NCBI GenBank assembly: GCA_002839375.1
Contig: PGXY01000010.1
Span: 124,001 to 188,000, forward strand
DNA: 64,000 nucleotides
Source: Spirochaetae bacterium HGW-Spirochaetae-1
GTDB lineage: Bacteria; Spirochaetota; UBA4802; UBA5550
Direction of reading: 5' to 3'
Shown here: piece after piece, positions 52,380-62,600 of the stretch
Layout: each line of letters opens with the position of its first letter
How positions within the stretch are numbered: position 1 is the stretch's first letter
Made by a program: the position numbers and the translations under genes
Notes under the pieces: model-generated
Database searches by the model: none
Told to the model about the DNA's origin: nothing
What the model saw: the letters and a program-made list of their open reading frames with translations, nothing else

Positions 52380-55300
52380 ATGGCGGAAAAAAAGGTTATG
52401 AAATCAATGGATGGAAATATGGCAGCGGCCCATGCGGCATATGCTTTTACGGAAATTGCCGCGATATATCCTATTACACCATCTTCGCCAATGGCCGAAC
52501 ATGTTGACGAATGGGCAGCGTACGGCAGGAAGAACATATTCGGAGAGACCGTAAAAGTCGTGGAAATGCAATCCGAAGCGGGAGCGGCCGGTGCCATGCA
52601 TGGATCCCTCCAGACGGGAGCCATGACTACAACTTTTACTGCATCGCAGGGATTGCTGCTCATGATCCCCAACATGTATAAAATTTCAGGCGAACTGCTG
52701 CCGGGCGTGTTTCATGTGACTGCCCGATCCCTTTCAGCCCAGGCCCTCTCGATTTTTGGTGATCAGGCCGATGTGTATGCATGCCGGCAGACCGGTTTTG
52801 CCATGCTTGCCAGCGGTGGAGTTCAGGAGGTCATGGATTTGGGCAGCATCGCACACCTGGCGGCACTGAAGTCCCGGGTACCCTTCATGCATTTTTTCGA
52901 TGGATTCCGTACGTCCCACGAAATACAAAAGATTGAACTGATAGATTATGCTGACCTGGAAAAACTTGTCGATCAGGAAGCCCTGGCTGCCTTCAGGAAA
53001 AGGGCCCTCAACCCAGATAATCCCGTGACCCGGGGTACCGCGCAGAATCCCGATATTTATTTCCAGGAGAGGGAAGCGGCTAACCCCTATTACAATGCAG
53101 TTCCCGATATCGTGGCGCAGTACATGACGGAGATCAGCAAAATTACCGGCCGGGAATATCATCCTTTTAATTATTACGGATCACCCGATGCCGATCGCGT
53201 CATAATTGCCATGGGTTCCGTTACTGAAACCATCACGGAAACTGTTGATTACCTGGTAAGCAAGGGAGAAAAGGTGGGCCTGATATCGGTGCACCTGTAC
53301 CGTCCCTTTTCGGCGGACTACTTTATGAAAGCGTTTCCCGAGACGGCAAAGAGGATTGCTGTTCTTGACAGAACAAAGGAACCCGGTGCAAACGGTGAAC
53401 CACTCTATCTTGATGTGCGTGATATATTCTATAACAAAAAAAATGCTCCCCTCATCGTGGGAGGGCGATATGGACTCAGCTCCAAGGACACGACCCCGGC
53501 CCAGATCATAGCCGTTTTTGAAAATCTGAAGCTGCCTGAACCGAAAAACAATTTCACCATCGGCATTGTCGATGATGTTACTTTCACATCGCTCCCTACG
53601 CCCGAGGCTGTCAGTGTCGTTCCTGCCGGAACCTTCGAAGCCAAGTTTTACGGACTCGGTTCTGATGGAACGGTGGGGGCCAACAAGAACTCCATCAAGA
53701 TCATCGGTGATAATACTGATATGTTCGCCCAGGCATATTTTGCCTACGATTCAAAAAAATCAGGGGGTATCACCATTTCACACCTTCGCTTCGGGAAAAA
53801 GCCTATTAAATCCACATACCTGATTACGACACCGGATTTCGTGGCCTGCCATGTTCCGGCATACCTGTATCAGTATGACATGCTTCGTGGATTAAAAAAA
53901 GGGGGCACCTTCCTGCTCAACAGTATATGGGATGTGGAGGAGACAAAGAGCAGGCTTCCTGAAACAGTGAAAAGATACCTGGCAGAAAAAGAGATTAAAT
54001 TATATATAATCAACGCGACAAAGATCGCCGAGGAGATCGGTCTCGGGACAAGAACGAACACCATAATGCAGGCCGCCTTTTTCAGGCTTTCCGGCGTCAT
54101 TCCCTATGAAGAGGCCGTGAAAAACATGAAGGATGCCATTAAAAAGACCTATGGCAAAAAAGGCGACCAGATTGTTAATATGAATAATGCCGCCATTGAC
54201 CGGGGAGGCGAGGGCGTTCTGGAGATTCCCGTTCCCGCGGAATGGAAAAACATTCCCGCAAAAGACGAACGGGTCAGACAGGATGTGCCTGACTTTATAA
54301 GGGATGTGGCTGATCCCATGAACCGGCAGGAGGGCGACCTTCTTCCCGTAAGCGTATTCAGTGATTTCCCCGATGGAACATTTCCTCCGGGCACGTCCGC
54401 TTATGAAAAACGCGGAATTGCCGTGCATGTTCCGGAATGGATTCCCGACAACTGCATTCAGTGCAACCAGTGTGCCTATGTATGCCCCCATGCCGTAATA
54501 CGTCCTTTTCTGCTTGACCAGAAAGAGGTAGCGGGTGTCCCCAAGGGAACGATGCTTCTCGATGCCAAGGGCAAGGGGCTCGAAGGCCACAAATTCAAGA
54601 TACAGATCAGTCCCCTGGACTGCACGGGTTGCGGCAATTGCGCAGAGGTGTGTCCCGCCAAGGAAAAGGCCCTGGTTATGAAATCTCTGGATTCGCAGAT
54701 GGTCGAAAATGAGCGCTGGAATTACTTCGCTAAAAATGTGTCTTACAAGGACACACTCATGGCAAAGAATACCGTCAAGGGGAGCCAGTTCTGCCAGCCC
54801 CTCTTTGAATATTCGGGAGCATGTGCCGGCTGCGGCGAGACTCCCTATATCAAGCTCATCACCCAACTCTATGGAGACAGGATGATGGTGGCAAACGCCA
54901 CGGGATGCTCATCAATATATGGAGCCTCGGCTCCATCAACGCCATACTGCATCAACAGTGAGGGCAGGGGTCCGTCATGGGCCAGTTCACTTTTTGAAGA
55001 CTGCGCAGAATATGGATACGGTATGGCTCTGGCGGCGGAAAAAATGCGCGATCGTATTGAACGTCTGGCAGTTCAGTGTATTGAGGAAAATGTCTCAGCC
55101 GAACTGAAGACGGCGCTGAAGGAGTGGGTTGAAAATAAAAATGACGGTGAAGGTTCGAAGGAAACCTCGAAAAAACTGCTCCCGCTTCTTGAGAAGGAAA
55201 AGAACCAAACGGCTGTGGAACTTTTTAAGTTAAAACAATATTTTGTCAAGCGGTCGGTATGGGCTATCGGCGGAGACGGTTGGGCCTATGACATAGGATA

Positions 55301-55907
55301 CGGCGGACTCGATCATGTTCTGGCTTCCGGAGACGATATAAATTTACTCGTTCTTGATACGGAGGTATACTCCAATACGGGAGGTCAGTCATCGAAGGCC
55401 ACACCGACTGCAGCCATAGCAAAATTTGCCGCAGCAGGCAAGCAGGTTCGCAAAAAGGATCTGGGAGTCATGGCCATGTCATACGGCTATGTTTACGTGG
55501 CCCAGGTGGCAATGGGATCGAATCAGGCACATTATCTGAAGGTGCTCCAGGAGGCCGAGGCTTATCCCGGACCGTCGCTGATTATTGCCTATTCCCCCTG
55601 TATCAACCATGGACTGCGGGCAGGAATGGGTAAATCCCAGATGGAATCAAAGCTTGCCGTGGAATGCGGATACTGGCACCTCTGGCGCTACAATCCTCTT
55701 CTTGAAAAGGAAGGGAAGAATCCCTTTATCCTCGACTCGAAAGAACCGCAGTGGGATAAATTCCAGTCATTTCTCATGGGAGAGGTCCGTTACACATCTC
55801 TTAAAAAAGAATTTCCCGATGCTGCTGAGGAACTCTTCAAGACAGCCCAGAATAATGCCCTGTTGAGATACAATACGTACAAACGTTTTGTTGAAATGAA
55901 ATACTGA
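52380..55907 (+). CDS. nifJ: Pyruvate:ferredoxin (flavodoxin) oxidoreductase
   Basis: An 1175-residue single-chain PFOR. The N-terminal domain starts with AYAFTEIAAIYPITPSSPMA; the gamma domain has GLGSDGTVGANKNSIK (about 425-440); two [4Fe-4S] ferredoxin motifs lie at about 700-760 (CIQCNQCAYVCPH and CTGCGNCAEVCPA); the C-terminal thiamine-diphosphate domain has CAGCGETPY (about 818-826), GDGWAYDIGYGGLDHV and TEVYSNTGGQSS. It converts pyruvate and CoA to acetyl-CoA, CO2 and reduced ferredoxin, the central step of anaerobic pyruvate use. TAAGGAG precedes the ATG. It has its own terminator. ThiL in this window supplies its cofactor pathway. Confidence 0.97.
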   Translation: MAEKKVMKSMDGNMAAAHAAYAFTEIAAIYPITPSSPMAEHVDEWAAYGRKNIFGETVKVVEMQSEAGAAGAMHGSLQTGAMTTTFTASQGLLLMIPNMYKISGELLPGVFHVTARSLSAQALSIFGDQADVYACRQTGFAMLASGGVQEVMDLGSIAHLAALKSRVPFMHFFDGFRTSHEIQKIELIDYADLEKLVDQEALAAFRKRALNPDNPVTRGTAQNPDIYFQEREAANPYYNAVPDIVAQYMTEISKITGREYHPFNYYGSPDADRVIIAMGSVTETITETVDYLVSKGEKVGLISVHLYRPFSADYFMKAFPETAKRIAVLDRTKEPGANGEPLYLDVRDIFYNKKNAPLIVGGRYGLSSKDTTPAQIIAVFENLKLPEPKNNFTIGIVDDVTFTSLPTPEAVSVVPAGTFEAKFYGLGSDGTVGANKNSIKIIGDNTDMFAQAYFAYDSKKSGGITISHLRFGKKPIKSTYLITTPDFVACHVPAYLYQYDMLRGLKKGGTFLLNSIWDVEETKSRLPETVKRYLAEKEIKLYIINATKIAEEIGLGTRTNTIMQAAFFRLSGVIPYEEAVKNMKDAIKKTYGKKGDQIVNMNNAAIDRGGEGVLEIPVPAEWKNIPAKDERVRQDVPDFIRDVADPMNRQEGDLLPVSVFSDFPDGTFPPGTSAYEKRGIAVHVPEWIPDNCIQCNQCAYVCPHAVIRPFLLDQKEVAGVPKGTMLLDAKGKGLEGHKFKIQISPLDCTGCGNCAEVCPAKEKALVMKSLDSQMVENERWNYFAKNVSYKDTLMAKNTVKGSQFCQPLFEYSGACAGCGETPYIKLITQLYGDRMMVANATGCSSIYGASAPSTPYCINSEGRGPSWASSLFEDCAEYGYGMALAAEKMRDRIERLAVQCIEENVSAELKTALKEWVENKNDGEGSKETSKKLLPLLEKEKNQTAVELFKLKQYFVKRSVWAIGGDGWAYDIGYGGLDHVLASGDDINLLVLDTEVYSNTGGQSSKATPTAAIAKFAAAGKQVRKKDLGVMAMSYGYVYVAQVAMGSNQAHYLKVLQEAEAYPGPSLIIAYSPCINHGLRAGMGKSQMESKLAVECGYWHLWRYNPLLEKEGKNPFILDSKEPQWDKFQSFLMGEVRYTSLKKEFPDAAEELFKTAQNNALLRYNTYKRFVEMKY

Positions 55908-55932
55908 GCACATTGTATTGAATGAACGGACA

Positions 55933-55966
55933 AAAGGCCGTGCGGATAAAACCGTACGGCCTTTTT
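55933..55966 (+). terminator. Rho-independent terminator after PFOR
   Basis: GGCCGTGCGG and CCGTACGGCC form a ten-base stem (one mismatch) around ATAAAA, flanked by AAAA and followed by CTTTTTT, 25 bases after the stop. Confidence 0.9.
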
Positions 55967-56122
55967 TATGCACCGCCTCTATTGGTATCTGACAGTTGAT
56001 GGAATATCCTGCTCTTTGCTTTGGTTATTTTATAAAAATAAATCTAAATATACATAAAAAATTTCTTTTCCTTATTCTGACAGCATAGTATCATGAAGAA
56101 AAAAAATAATCAGGGTGATGAC

Positions 56123-57685
56123 ATGAATAAAAGCTACGGGAGACTTATGGGGTTCGTACTCAGAAGGTATGATGAGAATGAATATCTGAACCGAAAAAAG
56201 GCCGAATTTCTTGTTGTTCTCCTGGCAATTTACACTGTCATGCTGATTCTCCTTCCCTTCGGATTTCTTGCAGTGAGTTTCAAGAGATTCATGGTTACAT
56301 TTCTCTTTATTGCTCCTTTCTTTGTTTTCAACGCCATAAGTTTTTATTTTATAATACGGGGCAGGTCCGGCGTTGGAGCCACCATCATCGCAGTAACAGC
56401 CGTTATAACCGATACTTTTTTTTATTTTGCCCGCGAACCTCTCATGGCCATTGCTTCATTCGGCTATGTCATGATTATGATAATTGTTTTTGCTGCATTT
56501 TATACACCCACATTCATTTCTTTTATGATAACAGCGGTTTATGTGATAAGCCATATTGTCCACATTGTAACAAGCGCAAAAGTCATAACCGATGCAACTG
56601 ATCTTGCAGTTATAAAAACCGCCAATATTGATTCCAATCTTACGGTTATAATAATTTACGTGATATGTTATTCCACTGCAAGGTTCCTGCAGCGCGCCGT
56701 TGACCTGAGCGACAGTGAATCGGAAAAAAACCATAAACAGCTGGGCATAATACGGAATCTCGTGGGGACGTTGAAGAGAGCCGGTATTGAACTCGATACG
56801 GCAATAACATCCAATCTGGCAAGTGTCAATCAGCTTAATGATAACGCCCAGTCCCAGGCGGCTACCATGGAGGAAATATCATCGGCAATAGAGGAGATAT
56901 CTGCAAATATCACCAACGTAAACCATGAAGCGCTGGTACAGAATTCATCCGTTGAGGAACTGATGAACGATCTTTCCTCCCTCACAGGTTCCGTTGAATT
57001 GCTGGAGCAATCGGGCAGGCGACTTTCCCAGACATTCGTATCGGTAATGACAAGGGCGAGGGAAGGTGAAAATGAGTCGACGGCGCTGGAGGAGATAAAC
57101 AGGAAAATATCCGAAAACTCCAATGATATTCTCAGCGTGGTCAATATAATAGAGGAATTTTTTGAAAAGATAAATCTCCTGGCTCTCAATGCTTCGATAG
57201 AAGCGGCCCGTGCAGGGGATTACGGCCGCGGCTTTGCCGTTGTGGCCGAGGAGATCGGCAAACTGTCCGATAATTCCGCCAAGGAACTGGGACAGATAAC
57301 GGCAATTATAGACAGGAATCGTGCGGATGTAAAGAACGGCAGCGCTATAATTGACCGGATTGTACAGTACATCGGCAAGCTCATGGAGGACCTGCAGAAT
57401 ATACAGTCCGATTCCATGGACACCATGAAGGAGATCATGGGCTTGAATGAGCTGAAAGAAGTAATGACCGGGAAGGCAGAAGCAGTAAAAGAAAAATCCC
57501 ATCTTATAAAATCATCCATGAATGAACAAAGCCAGGCTATGGATGACATTGCACGTGCTATACAGAATAACAATGAAAAAGTGCAGGATAACCTGGTCAG
57601 TACGGAAAGCATCCATAAAAGCGCACTGGATCTTAAGGACATGTCGGAAGAACTTGCCGTGAGGCTCTCCGATGCAGGGCAATAA
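56123..57685 (+). CDS. Methyl-accepting chemotaxis-type protein with multi-helix membrane domain
   Basis: A 520-residue protein. The N-terminal half has about six membrane helices (about residues 28-195) and no large periplasmic loop, so it probably senses a membrane or internal signal. After a short linker comes a cytoplasmic coiled-coil region with the conserved MCP tip INLLALNASIEAARAGDYGR and GFAVVAEEIGKLSD (about 350-390). Such proteins signal to CheA/CheW. ATG 56123 is preferred over 56093 because AGGGTG is well placed and the earlier ATG has no ribosome binding site. No methylation sites were assigned. It lies alone between PFOR and a gap. Confidence 0.9.
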   Translation: MNKSYGRLMGFVLRRYDENEYLNRKKAEFLVVLLAIYTVMLILLPFGFLAVSFKRFMVTFLFIAPFFVFNAISFYFIIRGRSGVGATIIAVTAVITDTFFYFAREPLMAIASFGYVMIMIIVFAAFYTPTFISFMITAVYVISHIVHIVTSAKVITDATDLAVIKTANIDSNLTVIIIYVICYSTARFLQRAVDLSDSESEKNHKQLGIIRNLVGTLKRAGIELDTAITSNLASVNQLNDNAQSQAATMEEISSAIEEISANITNVNHEALVQNSSVEELMNDLSSLTGSVELLEQSGRRLSQTFVSVMTRAREGENESTALEEINRKISENSNDILSVVNIIEEFFEKINLLALNASIEAARAGDYGRGFAVVAEEIGKLSDNSAKELGQITAIIDRNRADVKNGSAIIDRIVQYIGKLMEDLQNIQSDSMDTMKEIMGLNELKEVMTGKAEAVKEKSHLIKSSMNEQSQAMDDIARAIQNNNEKVQDNLVSTESIHKSALDLKDMSEELAVRLSDAGQ

Positions 57686-58064
57686 TCGTGGCGGGAAATA
57701 AAAAAGGCCCGCGATGCCGTGTAGAAAAGGATTTTTGAACCTGGTTAACCAGGTGGGTTCCCGCACGGAAAATCCGATCTACTCCGCGAAGAAGCATGAT
57801 CTTTTAGTCCGGATATAAGGATCCCTGTCGTATAGTATTGGCTCAAAAATACGACATGTCTATCACGTGCAACGCAGGCTTGTTTACAGCAGAAAATATC
57901 TGCTAAATTTGGCAACAATTTTTTTAAGTAATTGACATGAAGGCTAATTTGTTGAAAAACGATCAGAATGAATCGTATCTCATTCCATATGATTAGTTCC
58001 CTAATCGTTGTAATATCATAAATCAAATTTTTATACATAAAAGGCCTTAAGAGGAGTTCTGGTT
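57686..58064. other. Intergenic gap of about 380 bases
   Basis: No convincing gene. A weak GC hairpin (GCGGG/CCCGC) lies just after the chemoreceptor stop at about 57693-57710. TTGACA occurs near 57933 but without a clear -10 element. A minus-strand frame at 57745-58038 was judged spurious. Confidence 0.5.
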
Positions 58065-58814
58065 ATGCTGAGTAAATATTTTCAGGATTTTCACGCAAAG
58101 ATTCTAAAATCAACGGGATCTGTAAAAAAGACGGCGACAAAAAAAGGGGCTGCGGCAAAAAAAACTGCCGGGAAAGGGGTTGTGGCAAAAACAGCAGCGG
58201 TGAAACTGGACATGCAGGCCCTGCAGGAAAAACTTGAGAGCATTATCCCCTCCTATCTGTCTATTTCCAATGCAAAACCCATCGATACCAATGGATTCTC
58301 TCCCGATGGAGCGGATTTGCTGATTTATCGCCCATATTGCCGGGACATTGTCAACATGATGGGAGGATATGTTCCCTTTGAACTGATTCACGGTGCCTGT
58401 TTTGTCGTTCCCCATCTCGATAAGAAGACTCTCCAGGATGTTTTAAATCGCGTATCGGGCATAAAAAAAATCAGCAAATATGCCGGGACTGAAGAAGAAG
58501 CATTTAAGATCCCGGCCTTTATTATTGCCGGAACAGCTGATCATGGCATGATGGACCTTAAAAATGATATCCTGAACTACTATATCAATAATAATATTGA
58601 TGCCGATTTCGAGTTTGATATATTTATGGTAATGAACAGGGGCGTGGTGATTAAAAACTGGCGTGAAAGCCGCAGTTTCATCAGCCTCGAGACGGAAAGT
58701 GATACAATGATGTGGTTTTTTATTCTGATGGCGGAATACCTGGAGACTGAGAGAACAGAGGATCTTGATTTCAGGAAATACATCAAAACTGAAAAGACAT
58801 ACAAACAGTATTGA
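58065..58814 (+). CDS. Unknown protein with Lys/Ala-rich N-terminal tail
   Basis: A 249-residue soluble protein. Residues 18-46 form a basic, histone-H1-like tail (KKTATKKGAAAKKTAGKGVV) that probably binds nucleic acid. The rest is a globular domain with DTNGFSPDGADLLIYRPYCR (about 74-93), a pattern of Asp residues on strands that recalls nuclease or nucleotidyltransferase-like folds, as in the DUF6602 group; this is a weak resemblance. GAGGAG precedes the ATG. No partner gene is obvious next to it. Confidence 0.7.
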   Translation: MLSKYFQDFHAKILKSTGSVKKTATKKGAAAKKTAGKGVVAKTAAVKLDMQALQEKLESIIPSYLSISNAKPIDTNGFSPDGADLLIYRPYCRDIVNMMGGYVPFELIHGACFVVPHLDKKTLQDVLNRVSGIKKISKYAGTEEEAFKIPAFIIAGTADHGMMDLKNDILNYYINNNIDADFEFDIFMVMNRGVVIKNWRESRSFISLETESDTMMWFFILMAEYLETERTEDLDFRKYIKTEKTYKQY

Positions 58815-58878
58815 AAGCGGATTTAATGTTGCGACATGCGATAAATACAATATTGTATATACATCGTAAATAAACTAC

Positions 58879-58906
58879 TTGACACATGTTTTTTTTTGCA
58901 TAAATA
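58879..58906 (+). promoter_or_regulatory. Sigma70-type promoter of the vWA gene
   Basis: TTGACA at 58879-58884 and TAAATA at 58901-58906, 16 bases apart, about 45 bases before the start codon. Confidence 0.6.
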
Positions 58907-58949
58907 TTAAAATGGTAACAGCCAAACAAAAAAGCAGGAGTTATCAGAA

Positions 58950-60044
58950 ATGAAAATAGCTCGAATACTGAATACACTTGTTTTGTGTACTGTTCTTATA
59001 CTGTGCAATCAGAGTATATATGCGAAAGGCAGCAAAAATGTCATTCTCGTACTCGATACTTCTTTAAGCATGCTGGGGTATGGCGGAAAGAATATTCTCG
59101 ATAAAGTAAAGGGGAGTGTGGCCCGCTATATTGATCAGCTTGAAGATGGCGATCAGGTGACCTTTATCTCCTTTGATACCGAGGTGAGGGCGTATCCCAC
59201 GGTCATGGTTGATGACCAGAATGACCGCGATATTCTTAAAAAGTATATAAATTCCACCGAAGTTAAAGGGAAGTGGACTCACACCTATGCGATGATCGAT
59301 GCGGTCTTCAGCAAGGCCGAGACCCTTCAAAATGAAGATAAAGACCGGCAGGTTGTCATTGTGGTAATGACCGACGGGATTGATGATCCGCCGCCATACA
59401 GCACTAAACATCTCAACATTGAAAAGATTTCAAAACGTTTTCAGGACAAGGACTGGTGGATATTTTTTGTCAATTACAGTGACCTTAAAAAAGATAAACA
59501 GCTGACTTCCCGTCGCGAAAAATTAAAAGAAGAGTTGAAAGTAGTAAGTGAAAAGACTGAAATAATTGATGTTGACAGCAGAATGCCTGTTGATAAAGGG
59601 ATAGAAGAAGTTCAGAGAAAAGAAGCCTCATATGGAGGAATTCTTTTTCCTTTGCTTATCGCGCTGCTGGTCATTGCCGGCCTTATAGGTATTCTGTATT
59701 ATTTTAAAAAACTTTCGGAATTGAAAGTATCAGGCAGGCTCGAATACTGGAACAATGAACTCATCAATCCCAATATTGAGAACTTCGATCTGACCAAGTA
59801 TTTGGCCAAGGATATTGTTATCGGAAGTTCACTGGGATGTCATCTCAATATACGTGATTTTGAAGGCAAAAGCCCGATTGTGATATCAGCTGTCCGTGGA
59901 CCGGCAAAGGAAGTGAAAATGGCTATCCGTGGAGGCGGTAAGGACTACGCAATTGAATTCAAAAACAGGGAAACGGGAGAATTTCTCGAAGATGGGGATA
60001 TTTTCCAGGCAAAAAATTTCACTTTCAAATATTTTATTGTGTAG
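58950..60044 (+). CDS. Membrane-anchored von Willebrand factor A-domain protein
   Basis: A 364-residue protein with an N-terminal signal peptide (about 1-25), a vWA domain (about 28-215) with a full metal-site: LDTSLSM (DxSxS), a Thr in KWTHTYAMIDA and MTDGIDD. A membrane helix (about 230-250) follows, then a ~100-residue cytoplasmic domain beginning near KVSGRLEY whose IVIGSSLGCHLNI pattern looks like an FHA-type beta sandwich, though without the full FHA signature. The layout suggests a sensor or scaffold linking a periplasmic adhesion domain to the inside. A good promoter precedes it. Confidence 0.8.
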   Translation: MKIARILNTLVLCTVLILCNQSIYAKGSKNVILVLDTSLSMLGYGGKNILDKVKGSVARYIDQLEDGDQVTFISFDTEVRAYPTVMVDDQNDRDILKKYINSTEVKGKWTHTYAMIDAVFSKAETLQNEDKDRQVVIVVMTDGIDDPPPYSTKHLNIEKISKRFQDKDWWIFFVNYSDLKKDKQLTSRREKLKEELKVVSEKTEIIDVDSRMPVDKGIEEVQRKEASYGGILFPLLIALLVIAGLIGILYYFKKLSELKVSGRLEYWNNELINPNIENFDLTKYLAKDIVIGSSLGCHLNIRDFEGKSPIVISAVRGPAKEVKMAIRGGGKDYAIEFKNRETGEFLEDGDIFQAKNFTFKYFIV

Positions 60045-60468
60045 ATACAATTTTTTCAAAAAAAGATAAAAATATTACAAAAAAATATTTTCAAATCAGG
60101 ATAATTTTAGTATATTATTCTGATTTTTACATGATTTCGGACCAAATTTGGCAAAAATGTATTCTGTCGGCAAGCAGCGGGCAGGCTTTGAGGACAATTC
60201 ATTAATTAAATAAAGAGAATTGTCCTGTCGATATAGCTATTAGAATAATAATTACTATAAATAGTTATTCTAATATAAAAATTTAATTAAAACTTAATAA
60301 TCTACTGTAAAATATATCTTGACATTTTGTGATGTATTACTATATCTTTGCTTAATATTTTATATTTTTATATATACTATTGAAAACAAATCGTGTTCTA
60401 TCTTCAAAAAATTCAGAGAAATTAAGAAACGAATAAGTGTTTTTAAGTAAAACAAGGAGGATTCTTAG
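60045..60468. other. AT-rich intergenic region with promoter of cfpA
   Basis: About 420 bases, very AT-rich, no gene found. It contains the promoter at 60319-60346 and implies an untranslated leader of about 115 bases before cfpA. Confidence 0.6.
60319..60346 (+). promoter_or_regulatory. Sigma70-type promoter of cfpA
   Basis: TTGACA at 60319-60324 and TATATC at 60341-60346, 16 bases apart, within AT-rich DNA that may act as an UP element. A strong promoter would suit an abundant structural protein. Confidence 0.6.
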
Positions 60469-62421
60469 ATGTCGATAACTCAATTCCCCAAAAGTCCAAA
60501 CAAGGTACACCCTACAATTCCCAGTGCTGTCGGTTCAAGGGAATCTCTTGCTCAGGAAGGGCGAAATAAGGTTGATGAGGCAAAGCTTATTCTTGAGGAA
60601 ACCACCGATAAGGTGTTGAATTCAATAATGAATAAACTGCCTGCCGATGTCCTTGAAAAGCTGGATGTTATGGGTGGCCTGAAAGAGAAGCTTTATAATT
60701 ACGTTAACCAGACCTATGTTAACATGTTCAACCGCTACACGGTGACCATGGAAGACGAATTTGTAAAGAAAGTACGTGACTTCGTCGATCGTGAGGAAGC
60801 CAAGGGTCTGGCTCGATACACACCGAAAGAAATCATTGAAATTCTCGATAAAATCGGCGGTGCTGACAAGTTTCATACCGGTGAGATTGAGAAATCAATA
60901 GTTAATATGTATGGCCACCTGCAGGGACATATTCAAAGGGGAGTAAACGACCTCGAAGTTGATACGAATGCAATTCTCCGGCAGAAAACAGATGTTGGTG
61001 CATTTGTTCGTGGCGAAAACGCCTACGCAATCCTCAAATGCGTCTTTAAAGATAATGAACTGAGGCCCAAATATGTTTATGATGTAAAATTATCTATAAA
61101 CATACTGGACAGTGAGCTCATCAGCCCCATGTATCATTATCAGACAACTGTTGAAGCTCTTATGAAGGATGCAATCCAGAAGCACATTCAGGATCTTATT
61201 GATCGTCAGGTTCAGCAGTTTAATGATGAACTGGTAGACCAGGGAAGAAATGAGCTTTCTGCAAGTGAGAAGATGTTTGAGAAGATCAAACGGATAGAAA
61301 ACTTCACCGATGACGAAAAAGATGATGAGAAGTCAAAGCGTTATACCATCATGGCAAAACGTTTTCTTGACAAGATCGAAGGACTCCGCGCCGAGATCGA
61401 TGTGGAAGAGTATGATCCTCTGAACATCAGGGAAAATATCAAATTTATCATTGATGAAGAGAATATCAGGAACAGGGGTTACAACACTGCTGTTAATTCA
61501 ATCACATCAATCCTCGATACCAGTAAACTGGGATATCAGGTATGTGATAATATGAAGAACGCCCGTACATGCAACATTCGTGAGTACGAAGAGGCCGATA
61601 AAACAATCCTTCCCGACGAACGATATGCCATGAGACTGCAGTTCTATGATCAGAACCAGCTCAGGGAATCCAAGAAGGAATTCGACAAACAGATGGCTGC
61701 TTTCACTATGGAAATCACAGCACTGTGGGAAGTTATTCACGCTTACTACGAGTCAAAGAAACGATTCCGTTCATTGAAGGATTTTGATGATCTTGCAAAC
61801 AGGATCATGAACAAGGAATGGAAACGCGAGAAGAAGATGAGGGAAGAAGAATCCGATGCTGTTCTCTGGAATGAAGTGGGTGAGATGTACAACGAAAATA
61901 CCTTCGTTGAAAAGAACAACCGCACTTACGAAGACAGAATCAGAAACCTGAAAGGGAAGCTTGTTTATCTCAATGATATGCTGCAGAAGATGCATGGATA
62001 TCAGAACCCCGTTGAGCGTGTAATTCTCGATGAGCGGATCAGTTTTATGGAAAAGAGATTCAACGAGTTCACCTATATCGTTAACCCGCATCATATTCAG
62101 CCCGGTCTTATTCTTGATATCGATATAACGACAATCAAGCGTAAGCAGTACATGCTGAAAGGTATGGCTAATGTGCTGAATGAATTCCTCTATAGTATTT
62201 CCAAGGGATTTGCCGATGCTGCCTTCGCAACATACTCCAGAAGGAGATCAACAATTCGCGCCGACATTGATCAGTCTTTCGGTGACGAAGAAGTTGCAGA
62301 GGATCTTTTTGAAAATGCATATTCCATGAATGCCACAGGATCGGAAGAAATAAAGGGATCTGTTGACCTTTCACCGAGGCCAAAAGCAGGGAAAAAGAGA
62401 TCAGGTCTGAAGGAACTGTAA
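60469..62421 (+). CDS. cfpA: Cytoplasmic filament protein CfpA
   Basis: A 650-residue, highly charged, mostly helical protein without signal peptide, recognised from memory as the spirochaete cytoplasmic filament protein. Distinctive blocks are HIQRGVNDLEVDTNAILRQK (about residues 154-173) followed by TDVGAFVRGENAYAILKC, then VYDVKLSINILDSELISPMY (about 203-222). Long coiled-coil stretches fill the middle (about 370-540). In treponemes CfpA forms the ribbon-like filaments running under the inner membrane beside the flagellar motors and affects cell division. AAGGAGG precedes the ATG. A strong terminator follows. The family is, as far as I know, limited to spirochaetes. Confidence 0.78.
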   Translation: MSITQFPKSPNKVHPTIPSAVGSRESLAQEGRNKVDEAKLILEETTDKVLNSIMNKLPADVLEKLDVMGGLKEKLYNYVNQTYVNMFNRYTVTMEDEFVKKVRDFVDREEAKGLARYTPKEIIEILDKIGGADKFHTGEIEKSIVNMYGHLQGHIQRGVNDLEVDTNAILRQKTDVGAFVRGENAYAILKCVFKDNELRPKYVYDVKLSINILDSELISPMYHYQTTVEALMKDAIQKHIQDLIDRQVQQFNDELVDQGRNELSASEKMFEKIKRIENFTDDEKDDEKSKRYTIMAKRFLDKIEGLRAEIDVEEYDPLNIRENIKFIIDEENIRNRGYNTAVNSITSILDTSKLGYQVCDNMKNARTCNIREYEEADKTILPDERYAMRLQFYDQNQLRESKKEFDKQMAAFTMEITALWEVIHAYYESKKRFRSLKDFDDLANRIMNKEWKREKKMREEESDAVLWNEVGEMYNENTFVEKNNRTYEDRIRNLKGKLVYLNDMLQKMHGYQNPVERVILDERISFMEKRFNEFTYIVNPHHIQPGLILDIDITTIKRKQYMLKGMANVLNEFLYSISKGFADAAFATYSRRRSTIRADIDQSFGDEEVAEDLFENAYSMNATGSEEIKGSVDLSPRPKAGKKRSGLKEL

Positions 62422-62441
62422 AATACATCGTGTAGCAATAT

Positions 62442-62474
62442 AAAAAAGAGGATGCCTTGGCATCCTCTTTTTTT
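62442..62474 (+). terminator. Rho-independent terminator after cfpA
   Basis: GAGGATGCC and GGCATCCTC form a perfect nine-base stem around TT, flanked by AAAAAA and followed by TTTTTTTT, about 22 bases after the cfpA stop. Confidence 0.92.
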
Positions 62475-62600
62475 ATGAATTACCGGTAAAAAGCAACAAA
62501 AGACTTGCAATAAAATATATATTTCATTATTATTCAATCCTTGAAAAGTTTGTGCGTATAAAATGCAGATGTTCAAGATTTCTAATTGAGGAGTAGTCAT

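Noticed and set aside
57745-58038. 97-residue minus-strand frame in the gap after the chemoreceptor
   Set aside because: No ribosome binding site, odd composition with many rare combinations, no domain, and it overlaps likely promoter sequence of the next gene.
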